Notes: a model not told the origin generated them from the letters alone. DNA of 64,000 bases from Hydrogenophaga sp. (GCF_018780385.1 NZ_JADMJO010000003.1:682001-746000); one strand, 5' to 3'; positions 1-9,614 are shown, counted from the first letter of the stretch. A program made the numbers and translations.

Positions 1-679
<679 letters not shown>

Positions 680-683
<4 letters not shown>

Positions 684-1504
684 GCCGTGGCGCCCTCTTC
701 TTCGTCGGCGCCCAGGTAGGCGCGGATCACCTCGGGGTGGGCGCGCACCTCGGCCGGTGTGCCCTGCGCGATCTTCTTGCCGAAGTTCAGCGCCACCACG
801 CGGTCGGAAATCTTCATCACCAGGCCCATGTGGTGCTCCACCAGCAACACCGTCACGCCCAGGCGGTCGCGGATGTCGCGGATGAGTGCGCCCAAGCCTT
901 CCAGCTCTTCGTGGTTCAGGCCGCAGGCGGGTTCGTCGAGCAGCAGCAGCTGCGGCTCGCAGGCCAGCGCGCGCGCCAGCTCCACCCGCTTCTGCGTGCC
1001 GAACGGCAGGTCGGCCACCACACGCTCGGCCACGTCGCCAAGCTGCAGGAAGTGAATCAGCGATTCGGCGCGCGCCTGCGCCTCGGCCTCGATGCGCGCC
1101 GCACCCGGCAGCCGGAAGGCGTTGCGCAGCATGCCCGCGTGGTGCTTGCTGTGGCAGCCCACGCGCACGTTGTCGCGCACCGTCATCGTGCGAAACAGCG
1201 CCAGGTTCTGAAACGTGCGGCCGATGCCGATGCCCGCCATGCGGTGGCGCGGCAGGCGCGAGATGGTCTGGCCGTCAAACGCAATGCTGCCGGCGTTGCA
1301 CTCGTACAGGCGCGAGAGGCAGTTGAACAGCGTGCTCTTGCCCGCGCCGTTGGGGCCGATCAGCGCGCAGATCTCGCCCCGGCGGATGTCGAACGACACC
1401 CCGTCGAGCGCCACGATGCCGCCGAAGCGCACCGTGACCCCCTGCACCTGCAGCAGGGGGGTGGCGTTTGTCGTGTCTCCGGAATCTCTTTTATGGGGGG
1501 TCAT
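680..1504 (-). CDS. livG: Branched-chain amino acid ABC transporter ATP-binding protein LivG
   Basis: Second ATPase of the Liv-type importer, 274 residues, slightly longer than the usual ~255 because of a polar N-terminal extension of about 16 residues. Walker A IGPNGAGKST is at residues 49-58. The Q-loop region and Walker B LLLLDEPACGL are present, and LLVEHHMGLVMKISDRV is the typical LivG D-loop and H-loop stretch. The ABC signature is atypical: PFGTQKRVELARAL replaces LSYG/LSGGQ. It lies 13 nt downstream of the thiolase gene and overlaps livF. No permease (livH/livM) or binding protein (livJ) is in view; they may lie beyond the left edge. Confidence 0.93.
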
Positions 1505-1517
1505 GGCAAGGCGGGCG

Positions 1518-2696
1518 TCACAAGCGTTCGATGACGGTGACGTTGGCCATGCCGCCGCCCTCGCACATGGTCTGCAGGCCGTAGCGCTTGCCGCGCGCGC
1601 CCAGCGCGTGCACCAGCGTCGTCATGAGCTTGGTGCCCGAGCCACCCAGCGGGTGGCCCAGCGCGATCGCGCCGCCGTTCACGTTCAGGCGGTCGGCGTC
1701 CGCGCCCAGCGCCTTGAGCCAGGCCAGCGGCACCGAGGCAAAAGCCTCGTTGACTTCGTAGAGGTCGATGTCGGCGATGTTCATGCCGGCTTTCTTCAGC
1801 GCGCGCTCGGTCGCGGGGATGGGTGCTTCCAGCATGATCACCGGGTCGTGGCCGATCACCGTCATGTGGTGGATGCGCGCCAGCGGCTTCACGCCCAGCG
1901 CCTTCAGGCCGCGCTCGTTGACCACCATCACGCCGGTGGCGCCGTCGCAGATCTGGCTGGCGTTGGCCGCGCTGATCACGCCACCCTCTTGCAGCAGCTT
2001 CACGCCCTGGATCGATTCCAGCGTGGCCTCGTAGCGGATGCCTTCGTCCTTCGTGTGCATGTCGGCGGTGTCCACGCCATTCGCGTCGCGCACCGGCAGC
2101 GGCAGAATCTCGGCGTCGAACGCGCCGGCCTGCGTGGCGGCGATGGCGCGCTGGTGGCTCAGCAGGGCGAAGCGGTCGAGGTCTTCGCGCACGAAGCCGT
2201 ATTTGCTCGCCATCATCTCGGCGCCCACGAACTGGCTGAACACCACGTCGTTGTAGCGGCGGTTGATGGAAGGGCTCTGGTAGAAGCCCATGCCGGCCTT
2301 CTGCGCCAGCGACGAAGGGCTGAACATGGGCACGCGCGTCATGGACTCGACGCCCGCGGCAATCACCACGTCCATGCTGCCCGACATGACGGCCTGCGCC
2401 GCGAAGTGCACCGCCTGCTGCGAAGAGCCGCACTGGCGATCCAGCGAGGTACCGGGCACCGAGTCGGGCAGCGACGAGGCCATCACCGCGTTGCGCGCCA
2501 CGTTGGTCGACTGCTCGCCCACCTGGCTCACGCAGCCCATGATCACGTCTTCCACCAGGGCCGGGTCGGCGCCGGTGCGGGCCACCAGCTCATCGAGCAC
2601 GCGGGCGGCCATTTCCACGGGGTGCCAGCCGGCGAGGCGGCCGCCTCGGCGCCCCCCTGCGGTGCGGACGGCGGCGACGATATAGGCTTCAGACAT
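1518..2696 (-). CDS. Acetyl-CoA acyltransferase (thiolase)
   Basis: Thiolase-superfamily enzyme of 392 residues, the normal length, that cleaves 3-ketoacyl-CoA to acetyl-CoA plus a shortened acyl-CoA, or runs in reverse. The nucleophilic Cys is residue 89 in LDRQCGSSQQA; the C-terminal NGGAIALGHPLGGSG carries the catalytic His and TMCEGGGM the second Cys. The start chosen (MSEAYIVAAVRTAGG) is the conserved thiolase N-terminus; an upstream in-frame extension exists but carries no family sequence. It is the first gene of the operon with livG and livF and is divergent from an enoyl-CoA hydratase gene. A candidate operator lies 65 nt upstream of the start. Confidence 0.95.
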   Translation of the reverse strand: MSEAYIVAAVRTAGGRRGGRLAGWHPVEMAARVLDELVARTGADPALVEDVIMGCVSQVGEQSTNVARNAVMASSLPDSVPGTSLDRQCGSSQQAVHFAAQAVMSGSMDVVIAAGVESMTRVPMFSPSSLAQKAGMGFYQSPSINRRYNDVVFSQFVGAEMMASKYGFVREDLDRFALLSHQRAIAATQAGAFDAEILPLPVRDANGVDTADMHTKDEGIRYEATLESIQGVKLLQEGGVISAANASQICDGATGVMVVNERGLKALGVKPLARIHHMTVIGHDPVIMLEAPIPATERALKKAGMNIADIDLYEVNEAFASVPLAWLKALGADADRLNVNGGAIALGHPLGGSGTKLMTTLVHALGARGKRYGLQTMCEGGGMANVTVIERL

Positions 2697-2760
2697 GGGG
2701 ATGCATCTCACGGGTTGATGGGGGTTGCGGCCATTCTGGGCGCCCCCCCCGGCAGGGGCG

Positions 2761-2776
2761 TCGTCGGAACGGACGA
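2761..2776. promoter_or_regulatory. Candidate operator palindrome, lipid-catabolism set, site 1
   Basis: TCGTCGGAACGGACGA sits almost exactly midway between the divergent thiolase (65 nt) and enoyl-CoA hydratase (63 nt) start codons. It matches 13 of 16 bases of the site at 29989-30004 and resembles those at 22166 and 22268. Arms TCGTC/GACGA form an inverted repeat. The shared spacing before acyl-CoA genes suggests one regulator; which protein binds is not shown. Confidence 0.55.
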
Positions 2777-2838
2777 TTTTTGAAACGCCCTGGGCGGCGC
2801 ACACTGCGCGCACCCGTTTTCAAGAGGACGCCCCCGCC

Positions 2839-3615
2839 ATGACCGACACCGCCACCCTGCTCGTCAGCCACCCCCTGCCCGGCTGCGCACTGCTCACGCT
2901 CAACCGCCCGCAGGCGCTCAACGCGCTCTCGGCCGCGCTGCGTGGTGCGCTGGTGCAGGCGCTGCACACCCTGGACGCCGACGACACCGTGCGCGCGGTG
3001 GTGCTCACCGGCGCCGGCAAGGCCTTCTGCGCCGGGCTGGACCTGCGCGAGCTCGGCAGCGAAGGCGTGCCCACGCTAGGAGGAGCCAACGACCCGGTGC
3101 GCGCGCTCACCGCGTTCGGCAAACCGGTGATCGCCGCCGTGAACGGCGCGGCCGTGACTGGCGGCTTTGAACTGGCCCTGGCCTGCGACATGCTGCTGGC
3201 CTCCACCGAAGCGCGCTTTGCAGACACGCACGCGCGCATCGGCGTCATCCCCGGCTGGGGCCTGTCACAAAAGTTGAGCCGCCTGATCGGCCTACCCCGC
3301 GCCAAGGAACTGGCCTTCAGCGGCAACTTCGTCAACGCCGACACCGCCGAGCGCTGGGGCCTGGTGAACCGCGTGCTCAGCCCCGACGCCCTGCTGCCCG
3401 CCGCCCTCGCCCTGGCCGCCGACATGGCCAGCGCCGAGCCCGGCATGCTGTGCGCCTACAAGCGGCTGATCGATGAGGGGTTTGACCTGCCCATGGGTGA
3501 GGCGATGGCGCTGGAGGCGCGGCGGTCCAGCGAATGGGCGGTGGCGCAGACGCCGGAGGCGCTGGCCCGGCGGCGCGACGCGGTGCAGCAGCGCGGGCGC
3601 GCGCAGACGGGCTGA
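2839..3615 (+). CDS. Enoyl-CoA hydratase/isomerase family protein (crotonase fold)
   Basis: 258-residue crotonase. Start MTDTATLLVSHPLPGCALLTLNRP fits the family; the longer in-frame extension from 2725 lies in the promoter region and is rejected. The oxyanion-hole segments GKAFCAGLDLRELG and NGAAVTGGFELALACD are present. The first catalytic Glu of classical hydratases (PE before LG.IPG) is replaced: the stretch reads DTHARIGVIPGWG. The second Glu position (AKELAF) is kept. The protein may therefore be a hydratase with altered chemistry or an isomerase or hydrolase variant. It is divergent from the thiolase operon, with a shared candidate operator between them. Confidence 0.92.
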   Translation: MTDTATLLVSHPLPGCALLTLNRPQALNALSAALRGALVQALHTLDADDTVRAVVLTGAGKAFCAGLDLRELGSEGVPTLGGANDPVRALTAFGKPVIAAVNGAAVTGGFELALACDMLLASTEARFADTHARIGVIPGWGLSQKLSRLIGLPRAKELAFSGNFVNADTAERWGLVNRVLSPDALLPAALALAADMASAEPGMLCAYKRLIDEGFDLPMGEAMALEARRSSEWAVAQTPEALARRRDAVQQRGRAQTG

Positions 3616-3686
3616 GCGGGCTGCGTGTGGACACGCGCGGCCCGCATGGGCCATGATGCGGCCACACCCTCGCGCAGGAGCCCCCC

Positions 3687-4982
3687 ATGGAAAGCACCGG
3701 CAAGCGATTCGACGTGGCCATCGTGGGCGGCGGCCTGGCCGGTGTCGTGGCCCTGGCCTACGCGCGCCGGGCCGGCCTGGCGGCCACCGTGCTGGAGCGC
3801 CAGGGCCGCGTGGGCGGGCTGTGGCGGGATCTCCCGGCGTGGCAGGACATCCAGATCAGCCCCGCCGACTGGCAGCTGGGCGAGCTGCCGCTGCAGGGCG
3901 CCACCCAGCCCCACATACTGGCCAACATCGAAGCCTGGGTCGACCACTTCGGCCTGGCCGGCGGCATCCAGCTGAACACGCCCGTGCAGTCCGCCCGCGA
4001 GGACGCAGCGGGCTGGGAACTGTCCACGCCCAGGGGCCTGGTGCACGCGCGGCACCTCGTGGCGGCCACCGGCGCGCACAACACGCCGGTGATTCCCGCG
4101 TTCCCGCGCACCGACAGCACGGTGCAGGAGTTCCACTCGAGCGCCCTGCGCGACCCGGGCGTGCTCGCGGGCCGCAGCGTGCTGGTGGTGGGCGGGGGTG
4201 CCTCCGCCTTCGACCTGCTGGACCTGTGTTTTCAGCAGGGCGCGCGGCGCGTGGTCTGGGCCTTTCGGGGCACGCGCTGGTTTGTGCCCACGCACAAGCC
4301 CAAGCACATTGCCGGCAGCGTGCGCGGCTTTGCCCGCCTGCAGGCCAGCGGCATGACGGCCGAACAGCAAAGCGCCACCATTGGCGCCGACATGCGCGCC
4401 CGCTATGAAAAGTTCGGCATCACCGACATCATGCCCACGCAGGCCTTCGACGTGCTGCGCGACCAGCTCATTCCCGGGCGCCCCGGCATGCTCGAACACT
4501 ATGTGGAGATCGAACGGCACCGCGCCAGCGTGGAAGGCATTGCGGGCGACACGGTGGCGCTGTCGGACGGACAGCGTGTGAAAGCCGATGTGCTGCTCTG
4601 GGGCACCGGCTACGGCATCGACCTGTCGTACTTCGCGTCAGAAAAAATCGCCTCGATCCGCACGCTGGACGAGCTGGCCGCGCGCTGCGGCTGCATCTTT
4701 CGCAGCCTGGACGCCAGCAACCTGTATTTCCCCGGCGTCGGCCTGGACGGCATTGGCTCGGCCACCTGGTCGTACTCGCTGCTGTGCCGCACGATCATGT
4801 CGCACATACAGGGCACGGCGCGGCTGGACGAGGTGGCGATGGGCCACAAGCTCAACCACTTCGACATCGTCAGCCACCTGGCCCCGCGCGACCCGGCCAG
4901 CTACCCGCCCGACACCTGGCACGCGCACTACCGCAGCATCGCGCTCAACACCCCGGACGGGCAGCCCTACCCCATACCCTGA
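3687..4982 (+). CDS. Flavin-dependent NAD(P)-binding monooxygenase-like oxidoreductase
   Basis: 431-residue protein of the flavin-containing monooxygenase/Baeyer-Villiger group. An N-terminal FAD Rossmann motif VAIVGGGLAGVVALAYARRAG is followed by ERQGRVGGLWRD, typical of FMO-like enzymes. A second dinucleotide motif LVVGGGASAFD near residue 170 would bind NAD(P)H, and a later LLWGTGYGID matches the C-terminal ATGY-like FMO motif. Likely reaction: oxygen insertion or hydroxylation of an organic substrate using NAD(P)H and O2; the substrate is unknown. It follows the enoyl-CoA hydratase by 71 nt and precedes the ChaC-like gene by 31 nt, so the three may be cotranscribed. Confidence 0.85.
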   Translation: MESTGKRFDVAIVGGGLAGVVALAYARRAGLAATVLERQGRVGGLWRDLPAWQDIQISPADWQLGELPLQGATQPHILANIEAWVDHFGLAGGIQLNTPVQSAREDAAGWELSTPRGLVHARHLVAATGAHNTPVIPAFPRTDSTVQEFHSSALRDPGVLAGRSVLVVGGGASAFDLLDLCFQQGARRVVWAFRGTRWFVPTHKPKHIAGSVRGFARLQASGMTAEQQSATIGADMRARYEKFGITDIMPTQAFDVLRDQLIPGRPGMLEHYVEIERHRASVEGIAGDTVALSDGQRVKADVLLWGTGYGIDLSYFASEKIASIRTLDELAARCGCIFRSLDASNLYFPGVGLDGIGSATWSYSLLCRTIMSHIQGTARLDEVAMGHKLNHFDIVSHLAPRDPASYPPDTWHAHYRSIALNTPDGQPYPIP

Positions 4983-5013
4983 GGCGGTGCCTCGCATCGG
5001 AAGGAAAAACCCC

Positions 5014-5796
5014 ATGAACCCCGAGCCGATTGCGCCGCCATCGCGTGTCGTGAAGTCACCGCGCCTGACACCGGAGCTGGTGGCGCTGATCGCGCGCAAG
5101 GTCGAGGACGAAGGACCGGCGCCCGGTGTCGTCGTCCACAACGACAGCGACTACGAGGCGTCGCTCCAGTCCTTGCTCGACAGGGGCGCCTGGGCTGGCG
5201 AGGACGTGTGGGTGTTTGCCTACGGCTCGCTGCTCTGGAATCCGGCCTTCGACGTGGCCGAACAGCGGGCCGCGGTGCTGCCGGGCTGGCACCGCGCGTT
5301 CTGCATCCGCCTCACGCGATTTCGGGGCAGCCCGGCCCAACCGGGGCTGATGATGTCGCTGGTGCCGGGCGGAAGCTGCCGCGGCGCGCTGCTCCGCATT
5401 CCAGGCCATGAAGCCATGGCCAGCCTGCGCAAGTTGTGGCGGCGCGAGATGACGGTGAAGCCGCCGAACACACCGCCGCGGTGGGTGGTCGCGCAGGCCG
5501 ACGGCGTTGCCGTGCGCGCCATCACGTTTGCCGCCGATCGCAAGGGGCCCAACTTCGTCGCGGGCCTGACGAGCAACGAGATCGCGACCGTGCTGTGTTC
5601 GGCCGTCGGTCATTGGGGATCGGGTGCCGAATACCTCATGCAGACGGTGGATCAGATGGAGCGCTTGGGCATCCGGGACGCGAACCTGTGGCGCCTGCAG
5701 CGCGTGGTGGCCCGCCAGCTCAGCGCGCTTGGCGAAAGCCGCGCAGCGCCGCCCAGCCCAGCACCACGAACACCAGCAGCACCAGCCCCTGCGTGA
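5014..5796 (+). CDS. Gamma-glutamylcyclotransferase, ChaC-like
   Basis: 260-residue ChaC/GCG-family protein. VFAYGSLLWNP (residues 68-78) is the family signature, and later LWRREMTVK, NFVAGLTSNEIA and AEYLMQTVDQMERLGIRD follow ChaC order. The family degrades glutathione to 5-oxoproline and Cys-Gly in the cytosol. The start at 5014 has a GGAAGGA-like ribosome site about 9 nt upstream. The C-terminal ~20 residues are Pro/Ala-rich, and the last 77 nt overlap the 3' end of the convergent membrane-protein gene. The proline-rich tail may be a consequence of that overlap rather than a functional domain. Confidence 0.9.
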   Translation: MNPEPIAPPSRVVKSPRLTPELVALIARKVEDEGPAPGVVVHNDSDYEASLQSLLDRGAWAGEDVWVFAYGSLLWNPAFDVAEQRAAVLPGWHRAFCIRLTRFRGSPAQPGLMMSLVPGGSCRGALLRIPGHEAMASLRKLWRREMTVKPPNTPPRWVVAQADGVAVRAITFAADRKGPNFVAGLTSNEIATVLCSAVGHWGSGAEYLMQTVDQMERLGIRDANLWRLQRVVARQLSALGESRAAPPSPAPRTPAAPAPA

Positions 5797-6199
5797 CGGC
5801 AAACGGCGGCTCGGCCTGGGTGGGCGCGAGCTGCGCCAGCGGCGGCGTCTTCACGAAGAGCTGCACCACCAGCACGAACACGTTGAGGTACACCGCCACC
5901 ACCGCCGTCACCACATAGGTGCTGCGCCATGTGCCCGCCAGCTGCTTCACGTAGCGCGCGAGCAGGCAGACCGCCAGCACCACCAGCGAGATGGCACCCA
6001 CCGCGTGCGCAGGCGTGACCTTGTCGGCCGGGAAGAAGAAGCCGGTGGCGCTGGTGAGGATGGTGGTGAGCAGGAAGAACGCCGTCCAGCCATCGAGCCG
6101 GGCGCCACCCATGAGGCCCCCGATGACCACGAGCCCGGCGACGATGCCGAGCACGCTGATGAGGACATGGATGAGGGTGAACATCGGGAGGTCGAACAT
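5720..6199 (-). CDS. Small integral membrane protein, four predicted TM helices
   Basis: 159-residue hydrophobic protein. I see TM helices near residues 6-28, 40-52, 63-85 and 95-115, plus a C-terminal LVLLVFVVLGWAAL segment. No catalytic motif is recognised; it resembles uncharacterised small Proteobacterial membrane proteins. The start is supported by AAAGGA 9-10 nt upstream of the ATG. It is a single gene facing the ChaC-like gene tail to tail, with 77 nt of coding overlap. Function unknown. Confidence 0.75.
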   Translation of the reverse strand: MFDLPMFTLIHVLISVLGIVAGLVVIGGLMGGARLDGWTAFFLLTTILTSATGFFFPADKVTPAHAVGAISLVVLAVCLLARYVKQLAGTWRSTYVVTAVVAVYLNVFVLVVQLFVKTPPLAQLAPTQAEPPFAVTQGLVLLVFVVLGWAALRGFRQAR

Positions 6200-6619
6200 C
6201 TTGGTGGTCCTTTCGGGTGGATGGTGGACGCGAATGCCGAAGGCACTCTAGCACCGGTGCTTGCAATAACCACGCCTGATTTGTGGGGTGCCGGATTGTT
6301 AGGTCCTGTCCAAACTGACCACCGCCGGCAAGGCGAGCACCGAGCCTGGCATGCTGCTCGCAGCTATGACTGGCCTGCGGATACAGCGTGGTGGCTGTCC
6401 CTTCAGACTGCGAGCAGTCGGTCACACCGGCCAGTGCGCGTGATGTCAACCAGTGGACACCGGTCTTTCAGAGATCGGGGCTGTGACTGGCTGCTGTAGG
6501 TCGCTCACCAGTCCCCAGATCGTGGCTGGCCCATTGCTTTTGGCCGCATGCTCAAACGCCCGCTCAAACGATCGACAGTCAAGCTGGAGACTCCTTCAAC
6601 CCTCCAGGAGTTAACGACC
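6200..6619. other. 420-nt intergenic region without a recognised gene
   Basis: No open frame here has family sequence or convincing codon use. It should carry the promoter of the leftward membrane-protein gene and that of the rightward DUF4242 gene. The right end holds the direct repeat at 6550-6570. A GGTC(N11)GACC partial palindrome occurs near 6300. Confidence 0.5.
6550..6570. promoter_or_regulatory. Direct repeat upstream of the DUF4242/SARP genes
   Basis: GCTCAAACG occurs at 6550-6558 and 6562-6570, a 12-nt period about one helical turn apart, ending 49 nt before the DUF4242 start codon. SARP-type activators bind tandem direct repeats with about 11-nt period in Streptomyces. This makes it a candidate target of one of the two linked SARP-like proteins (inference). 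Confidence 0.35.
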
Positions 6620-6895
6620 ATGCCCAAGTTTGTCATTGAACGCGTTATCCCCAATGTCGGCGCCACCAGCGCCGCTGATCTGCAGGCGATATCTCAGAAG
6701 TCTTGCGGTGTACTCAACGAGCTTGGTCCTGATGTGCAATGGGTTCACAGCTACGTGACCGGCGACAAAATCTACTGCGTGTACAACGCCACCAGCGAAG
6801 AGCTGATTCGAGAGCACGCTCGCCGCGGGGGATTCCCCGCAGACTGCGTGGCCCGCGTTGTCACGATGATCGATCCGACCACAGCCGAGGCCTGA
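6620..6895 (+). CDS. DUF4242 domain-containing small protein
   Basis: 91-residue cytoplasmic protein covering a whole DUF4242 domain: MPKFVIERVIP at the N-terminus, then LQAISQKSCGVLNELG, VQWVHSYVTGDKIYCVY and REHARRGGFPADCV. A DUF4242 protein of Streptomyces coelicolor (SCO4226) has been reported to bind nickel, so a metal- or ligand-binding ferredoxin-like fold is plausible; the role here is unknown. The start at 6620 has CAGGAG 9 nt upstream; a longer frame from 6548 lacks family sequence. It is followed after 39 nt by a SARP-type regulator, probably in the same transcript. Confidence 0.88.
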   Translation: MPKFVIERVIPNVGATSAADLQAISQKSCGVLNELGPDVQWVHSYVTGDKIYCVYNATSEELIREHARRGGFPADCVARVVTMIDPTTAEA

Positions 6896-6934
6896 GATCG
6901 TCGGCCCGTGGCCGAGTGGTGCCACACTCACACC

Positions 6935-8734
6935 ATGGCCATGTTCATCCAGCTCTTGGGCGTGCCCCAGTTCATAGGGCGGGATGGCACGACCGTGGTG
7001 TTGCGCGGGCACAAGGCCTGGGGACTGCTGGCCTACTTGGTGACCCATGAGGGCGTAGCGAGCCGGCAGCATTTGGCGCGGCTGTTGTTCGAGGATGCTG
7101 AAAATCCGCTCGCGGCACTTCGGTGGAATCTCACCGAACTTCGTCGGGGTCTGGGCCCGGACTGCCTGCGCGGCGGGTCAGTCGTCTTGCGCCGAGATCC
7201 GGACCTGATCATCGACATTGATGTGCTGCGGCGCGGGAGCGCGGCCGAGGGCGTCCTATTGCCCGGCCTTGGTCGCGAGTTGCTTGAAGGGATGAGCTTC
7301 GCCAGCAGTCCATCGTTCGAGGTCTGGCTGGAGGCTGAACGACGACGCATGCATGCCACTGCTCAGGCCGTGTTGCACGAGGCAGCCCTGGCCCGCCTGA
7401 CGGATGGCTCTATCGCCGAGGCGCTTGACCTGGCCAGTCGACTCCTGGCGCTGGATCCGCTCGAAGAAAATTCTCAGGTGCTGTTGGTGCGCTGCCTCTC
7501 GAGCGCTGGCGATGGCATCGGCGCTGCGCGCCAGGCGGCGGCGTGCAGGGAGCTTTTCCAGCGAGAGCTGGGTGTGTCGCCCGGGCCGGCCTTGAGCGAT
7601 GCCTTGCGCACCAACACCTCGGCCGTGGTTGCCCGTCCGGCCACAGGGCGGGCGGGTGCTCTTGCCCTGCTGGAAGCTGGCGAAGCGGCCATCAGCGCCG
7701 GCGCGCTGGATGCGGGCTTGCAGTGCCTGCGCAGGTCGATTGCTGACGCCGACGCCACAGGTGATCCCACCTTGCGGGCGCAGGCGCGCGTGGCACTTGG
7801 CAGCGCGCTGGTTCACGCCGCGCGCGGCCGTGACGCCGAGGGAGCAACAGCCCTGCACGAAGCCATCACGATCGGGGAAGCCGCTGCGCCACAACAGGTC
7901 GCGGCGGCTTGTCGCGAGTTGGGCTACGTGGAATTTCTTCTCGGTCGCTACGACCGTGCACTGAACTGGGTGGCCCGGGCCAGTCCGCTGGTGCGAGATG
8001 AAGTCGCTGAACAGGCCCGCCTGGCCACGCTAAAGGGATCGATATTGAGCGATACGGCGCACTACGGGGCCGCACTGGAGCAACTCCTTCAGGCGCAGGC
8101 TTGGGCCCTGGACTCCGCCGACAGCAAGCTGAGCATTTACGCCGAATCCATGATCGGCCGAATCCTGGTTCTGACGGGGCGTTACGACGAGGCAGCTATC
8201 GTGCTGGACCGGTGTATCGACCAAGCACGCAGAATGTGGACGGCCTTTCTGCCGTGGCCACAGTCCTTTCGCGCCGAGGCGGATCTGCTGCTGGGGCATA
8301 TCGACGAAGCGGCGGATCGATTCGAAAACGCCTTCGCATTGGGCTGCCAACTGGCCGATCCCTGCTGGGAAGGCATCGCGGGGCGTGGTCTGGGTCTGAT
8401 CGCCGGCGCGCGTGGAGATGTTCAGGGGGGTCTCGCCATCTTGCTGGATACGCTTCAGCGCTGCATGCGGCTGCCCGATGCCTATGTCTGGGGCGGTGGC
8501 TATGTGATGGATGGGCTGTGCTCTATGGCTCTCGCACATGGCGATGACCGGGGACCGGAGTGGGTGCGCCAGCTGACGGTCATTTCCGCCCGTGCAGGCA
8601 TGCGTGAGTTGGTGGCCCGCTCTCACTGGTACCGCGGGAGGCTGGGCGAGCCCGGCGCAATCGACGGAGCCAGGCAGTTGGCCACCGAAATCGGGAATCC
8701 GGTATTGCACTCTCTCGTCTTGAGGGATTTTTAA
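6935..8734 (+). CDS. SARP/BTAD-type transcriptional regulator with TPR-like C-terminus
   Basis: About 599 residues. The first ~90 residues form a SARP-type winged helix (LLGVPQF, HKAWGLLAYLVTHEG, LARLLFEDAENPLAALRWNLTEL). A bacterial transcriptional activator (BTAD) helical domain follows to about residue 245 (FEVWLEAERRRMHATAQ, LLALDPLEENSQVLLVRCL, ELGVSPGPAL). The rest is alanine/leucine-rich helical repeats resembling TPRs. There is no P-loop, unlike the second regulator at 9683. Starts at 6935 or 6941 (MFIQLLGV) are both possible; 6908 adds a non-conserved leader. It sits 39 nt after the DUF4242 gene and probably regulates this locus. Confidence 0.85.
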   Translation: MAMFIQLLGVPQFIGRDGTTVVLRGHKAWGLLAYLVTHEGVASRQHLARLLFEDAENPLAALRWNLTELRRGLGPDCLRGGSVVLRRDPDLIIDIDVLRRGSAAEGVLLPGLGRELLEGMSFASSPSFEVWLEAERRRMHATAQAVLHEAALARLTDGSIAEALDLASRLLALDPLEENSQVLLVRCLSSAGDGIGAARQAAACRELFQRELGVSPGPALSDALRTNTSAVVARPATGRAGALALLEAGEAAISAGALDAGLQCLRRSIADADATGDPTLRAQARVALGSALVHAARGRDAEGATALHEAITIGEAAAPQQVAAACRELGYVEFLLGRYDRALNWVARASPLVRDEVAEQARLATLKGSILSDTAHYGAALEQLLQAQAWALDSADSKLSIYAESMIGRILVLTGRYDEAAIVLDRCIDQARRMWTAFLPWPQSFRAEADLLLGHIDEAADRFENAFALGCQLADPCWEGIAGRGLGLIAGARGDVQGGLAILLDTLQRCMRLPDAYVWGGGYVMDGLCSMALAHGDDRGPEWVRQLTVISARAGMRELVARSHWYRGRLGEPGAIDGARQLATEIGNPVLHSLVLRDF

Positions 8735-8919
8735 GCCAAGCAGCACCCTTCGTGTGACCCTTTGTCAGTTAGGCTTCGCATATCGGCGCTTCATGGTCGA
8801 GCAAGCCCGCATCGCACCATCTGATGTGCGCCCGAGACTGCACCAATCCAGATCTCAACTGTCCGGGAAACTGCGAAAAGTCGGTTCCTTCAAAGAGGTT
8901 TACCCGAACAGGTTTAGGT

Positions 8920-9294
8920 TCAAACGCGAATGACGTCACTTTTGAGCGACCACAGGATGGCCAGCACTTCGGTGCGTGTGGACGGCTCGACACCGCACTT
9001 CTCCAAAGCGTCCATGGCGTCATCGATCACCGTGATGAACTCCTGCTCACTCACGTTCATGCCACGGTGTGTTGCCAGCATGTCTTGGCCGCTGTAGGAC
9101 TCAGGTCCGCCCGCGCCGGCACAAAAGAATTCCACCACGCGCTGCTCAACGCGTTCGAGGTCCTTGATGTTTTCGTAGCGGGTCTTTACCAGCGGGTTGC
9201 TCAGGTGGTTCTTGATCAGCTCGCGGGTGATGCGGGCAATGCCGTCGTGGCTGCCCAGGCGTTCATACAGGGTGGTTGCAGAAACGGTTTGCAT
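8920..9294 (-). CDS. Group 1 truncated hemoglobin
   Basis: 124-residue single-domain heme protein. It has the truncated-globin hallmarks: TLYERLGSHDGIARI at the start of the fold, the Gly-rich turn CAGAGGPESYSGQDM, and the proximal (F8) His expected at residue 76 in ATHRGMNVS. Group 1 globins bind O2 and NO and often act as NO dioxygenases or ligand sensors. The start at 9294 is supported by AGGAG 8 nt upstream; the longer frame to 9402 is not conserved-looking. It is downstream of a 68-residue unknown gene on the same strand (50-nt gap) and lies between two SARP-like regulators. Confidence 0.9.
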   Translation of the reverse strand: MQTVSATTLYERLGSHDGIARITRELIKNHLSNPLVKTRYENIKDLERVEQRVVEFFCAGAGGPESYSGQDMLATHRGMNVSEQEFITVIDDAMDALEKCGVEPSTRTEVLAILWSLKSDVIRV

Positions 9295-9343
9295 GGTGGT
9301 TCTCCTGGTTGTGGTGTTTGCTGAGATTTCGCTGGCGCATTTT

Positions 9344-9550
9344 TCACTGCCGACCGGCCGGCATCCACGAGGCGTACTCGATGAGCGCAGGATCGACGGC
9401 ATCCACCGACAGGCTGCGGCGCAGCCGGGCTAGGGTTTGGGCCAGTGACTGCTCAAGCACGGTCAGCAGTTCATGTGTCAATGGGGTCGGGAGGTCGAGC
9501 CGGGCCTGTCCATGGGTGGACAGGGGAACCTGAATGTGTTCGGTGTTCAT
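9344..9550 (-). CDS. Unrecognised 68-residue protein in the truncated-hemoglobin operon
   Basis: Small soluble protein, start MNTEHIQVPLSTHGQARLDLP, end YASWMPAGRQ. It has an ATG with GGAG about 6-9 nt upstream, coding-like third positions, and a position as first gene before the hemoglobin. Residues 25-50 look helical (LTHELLTVLEQSLAQTLARL). I do not recognise a family. It is short enough to be missed by automatic callers. A partner or accessory protein for the globin or the regulator is possible but unproven. Confidence 0.6.
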   Translation of the reverse strand: MNTEHIQVPLSTHGQARLDLPTPLTHELLTVLEQSLAQTLARLRRSLSVDAVDPALIEYASWMPAGRQ

Positions 9551-9614
9551 GGGTTGCTCCTGGGTGGTCAAGCCGGGCGGGATTGCGCGACTGGAGCCCA
9601 TCATTCCCATGGAT

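Noticed and set aside
737..2783. Long plus-strand frames over the livG/thiolase region
   Set aside because: Shadows of minus-strand genes with intact Walker and thiolase motifs.
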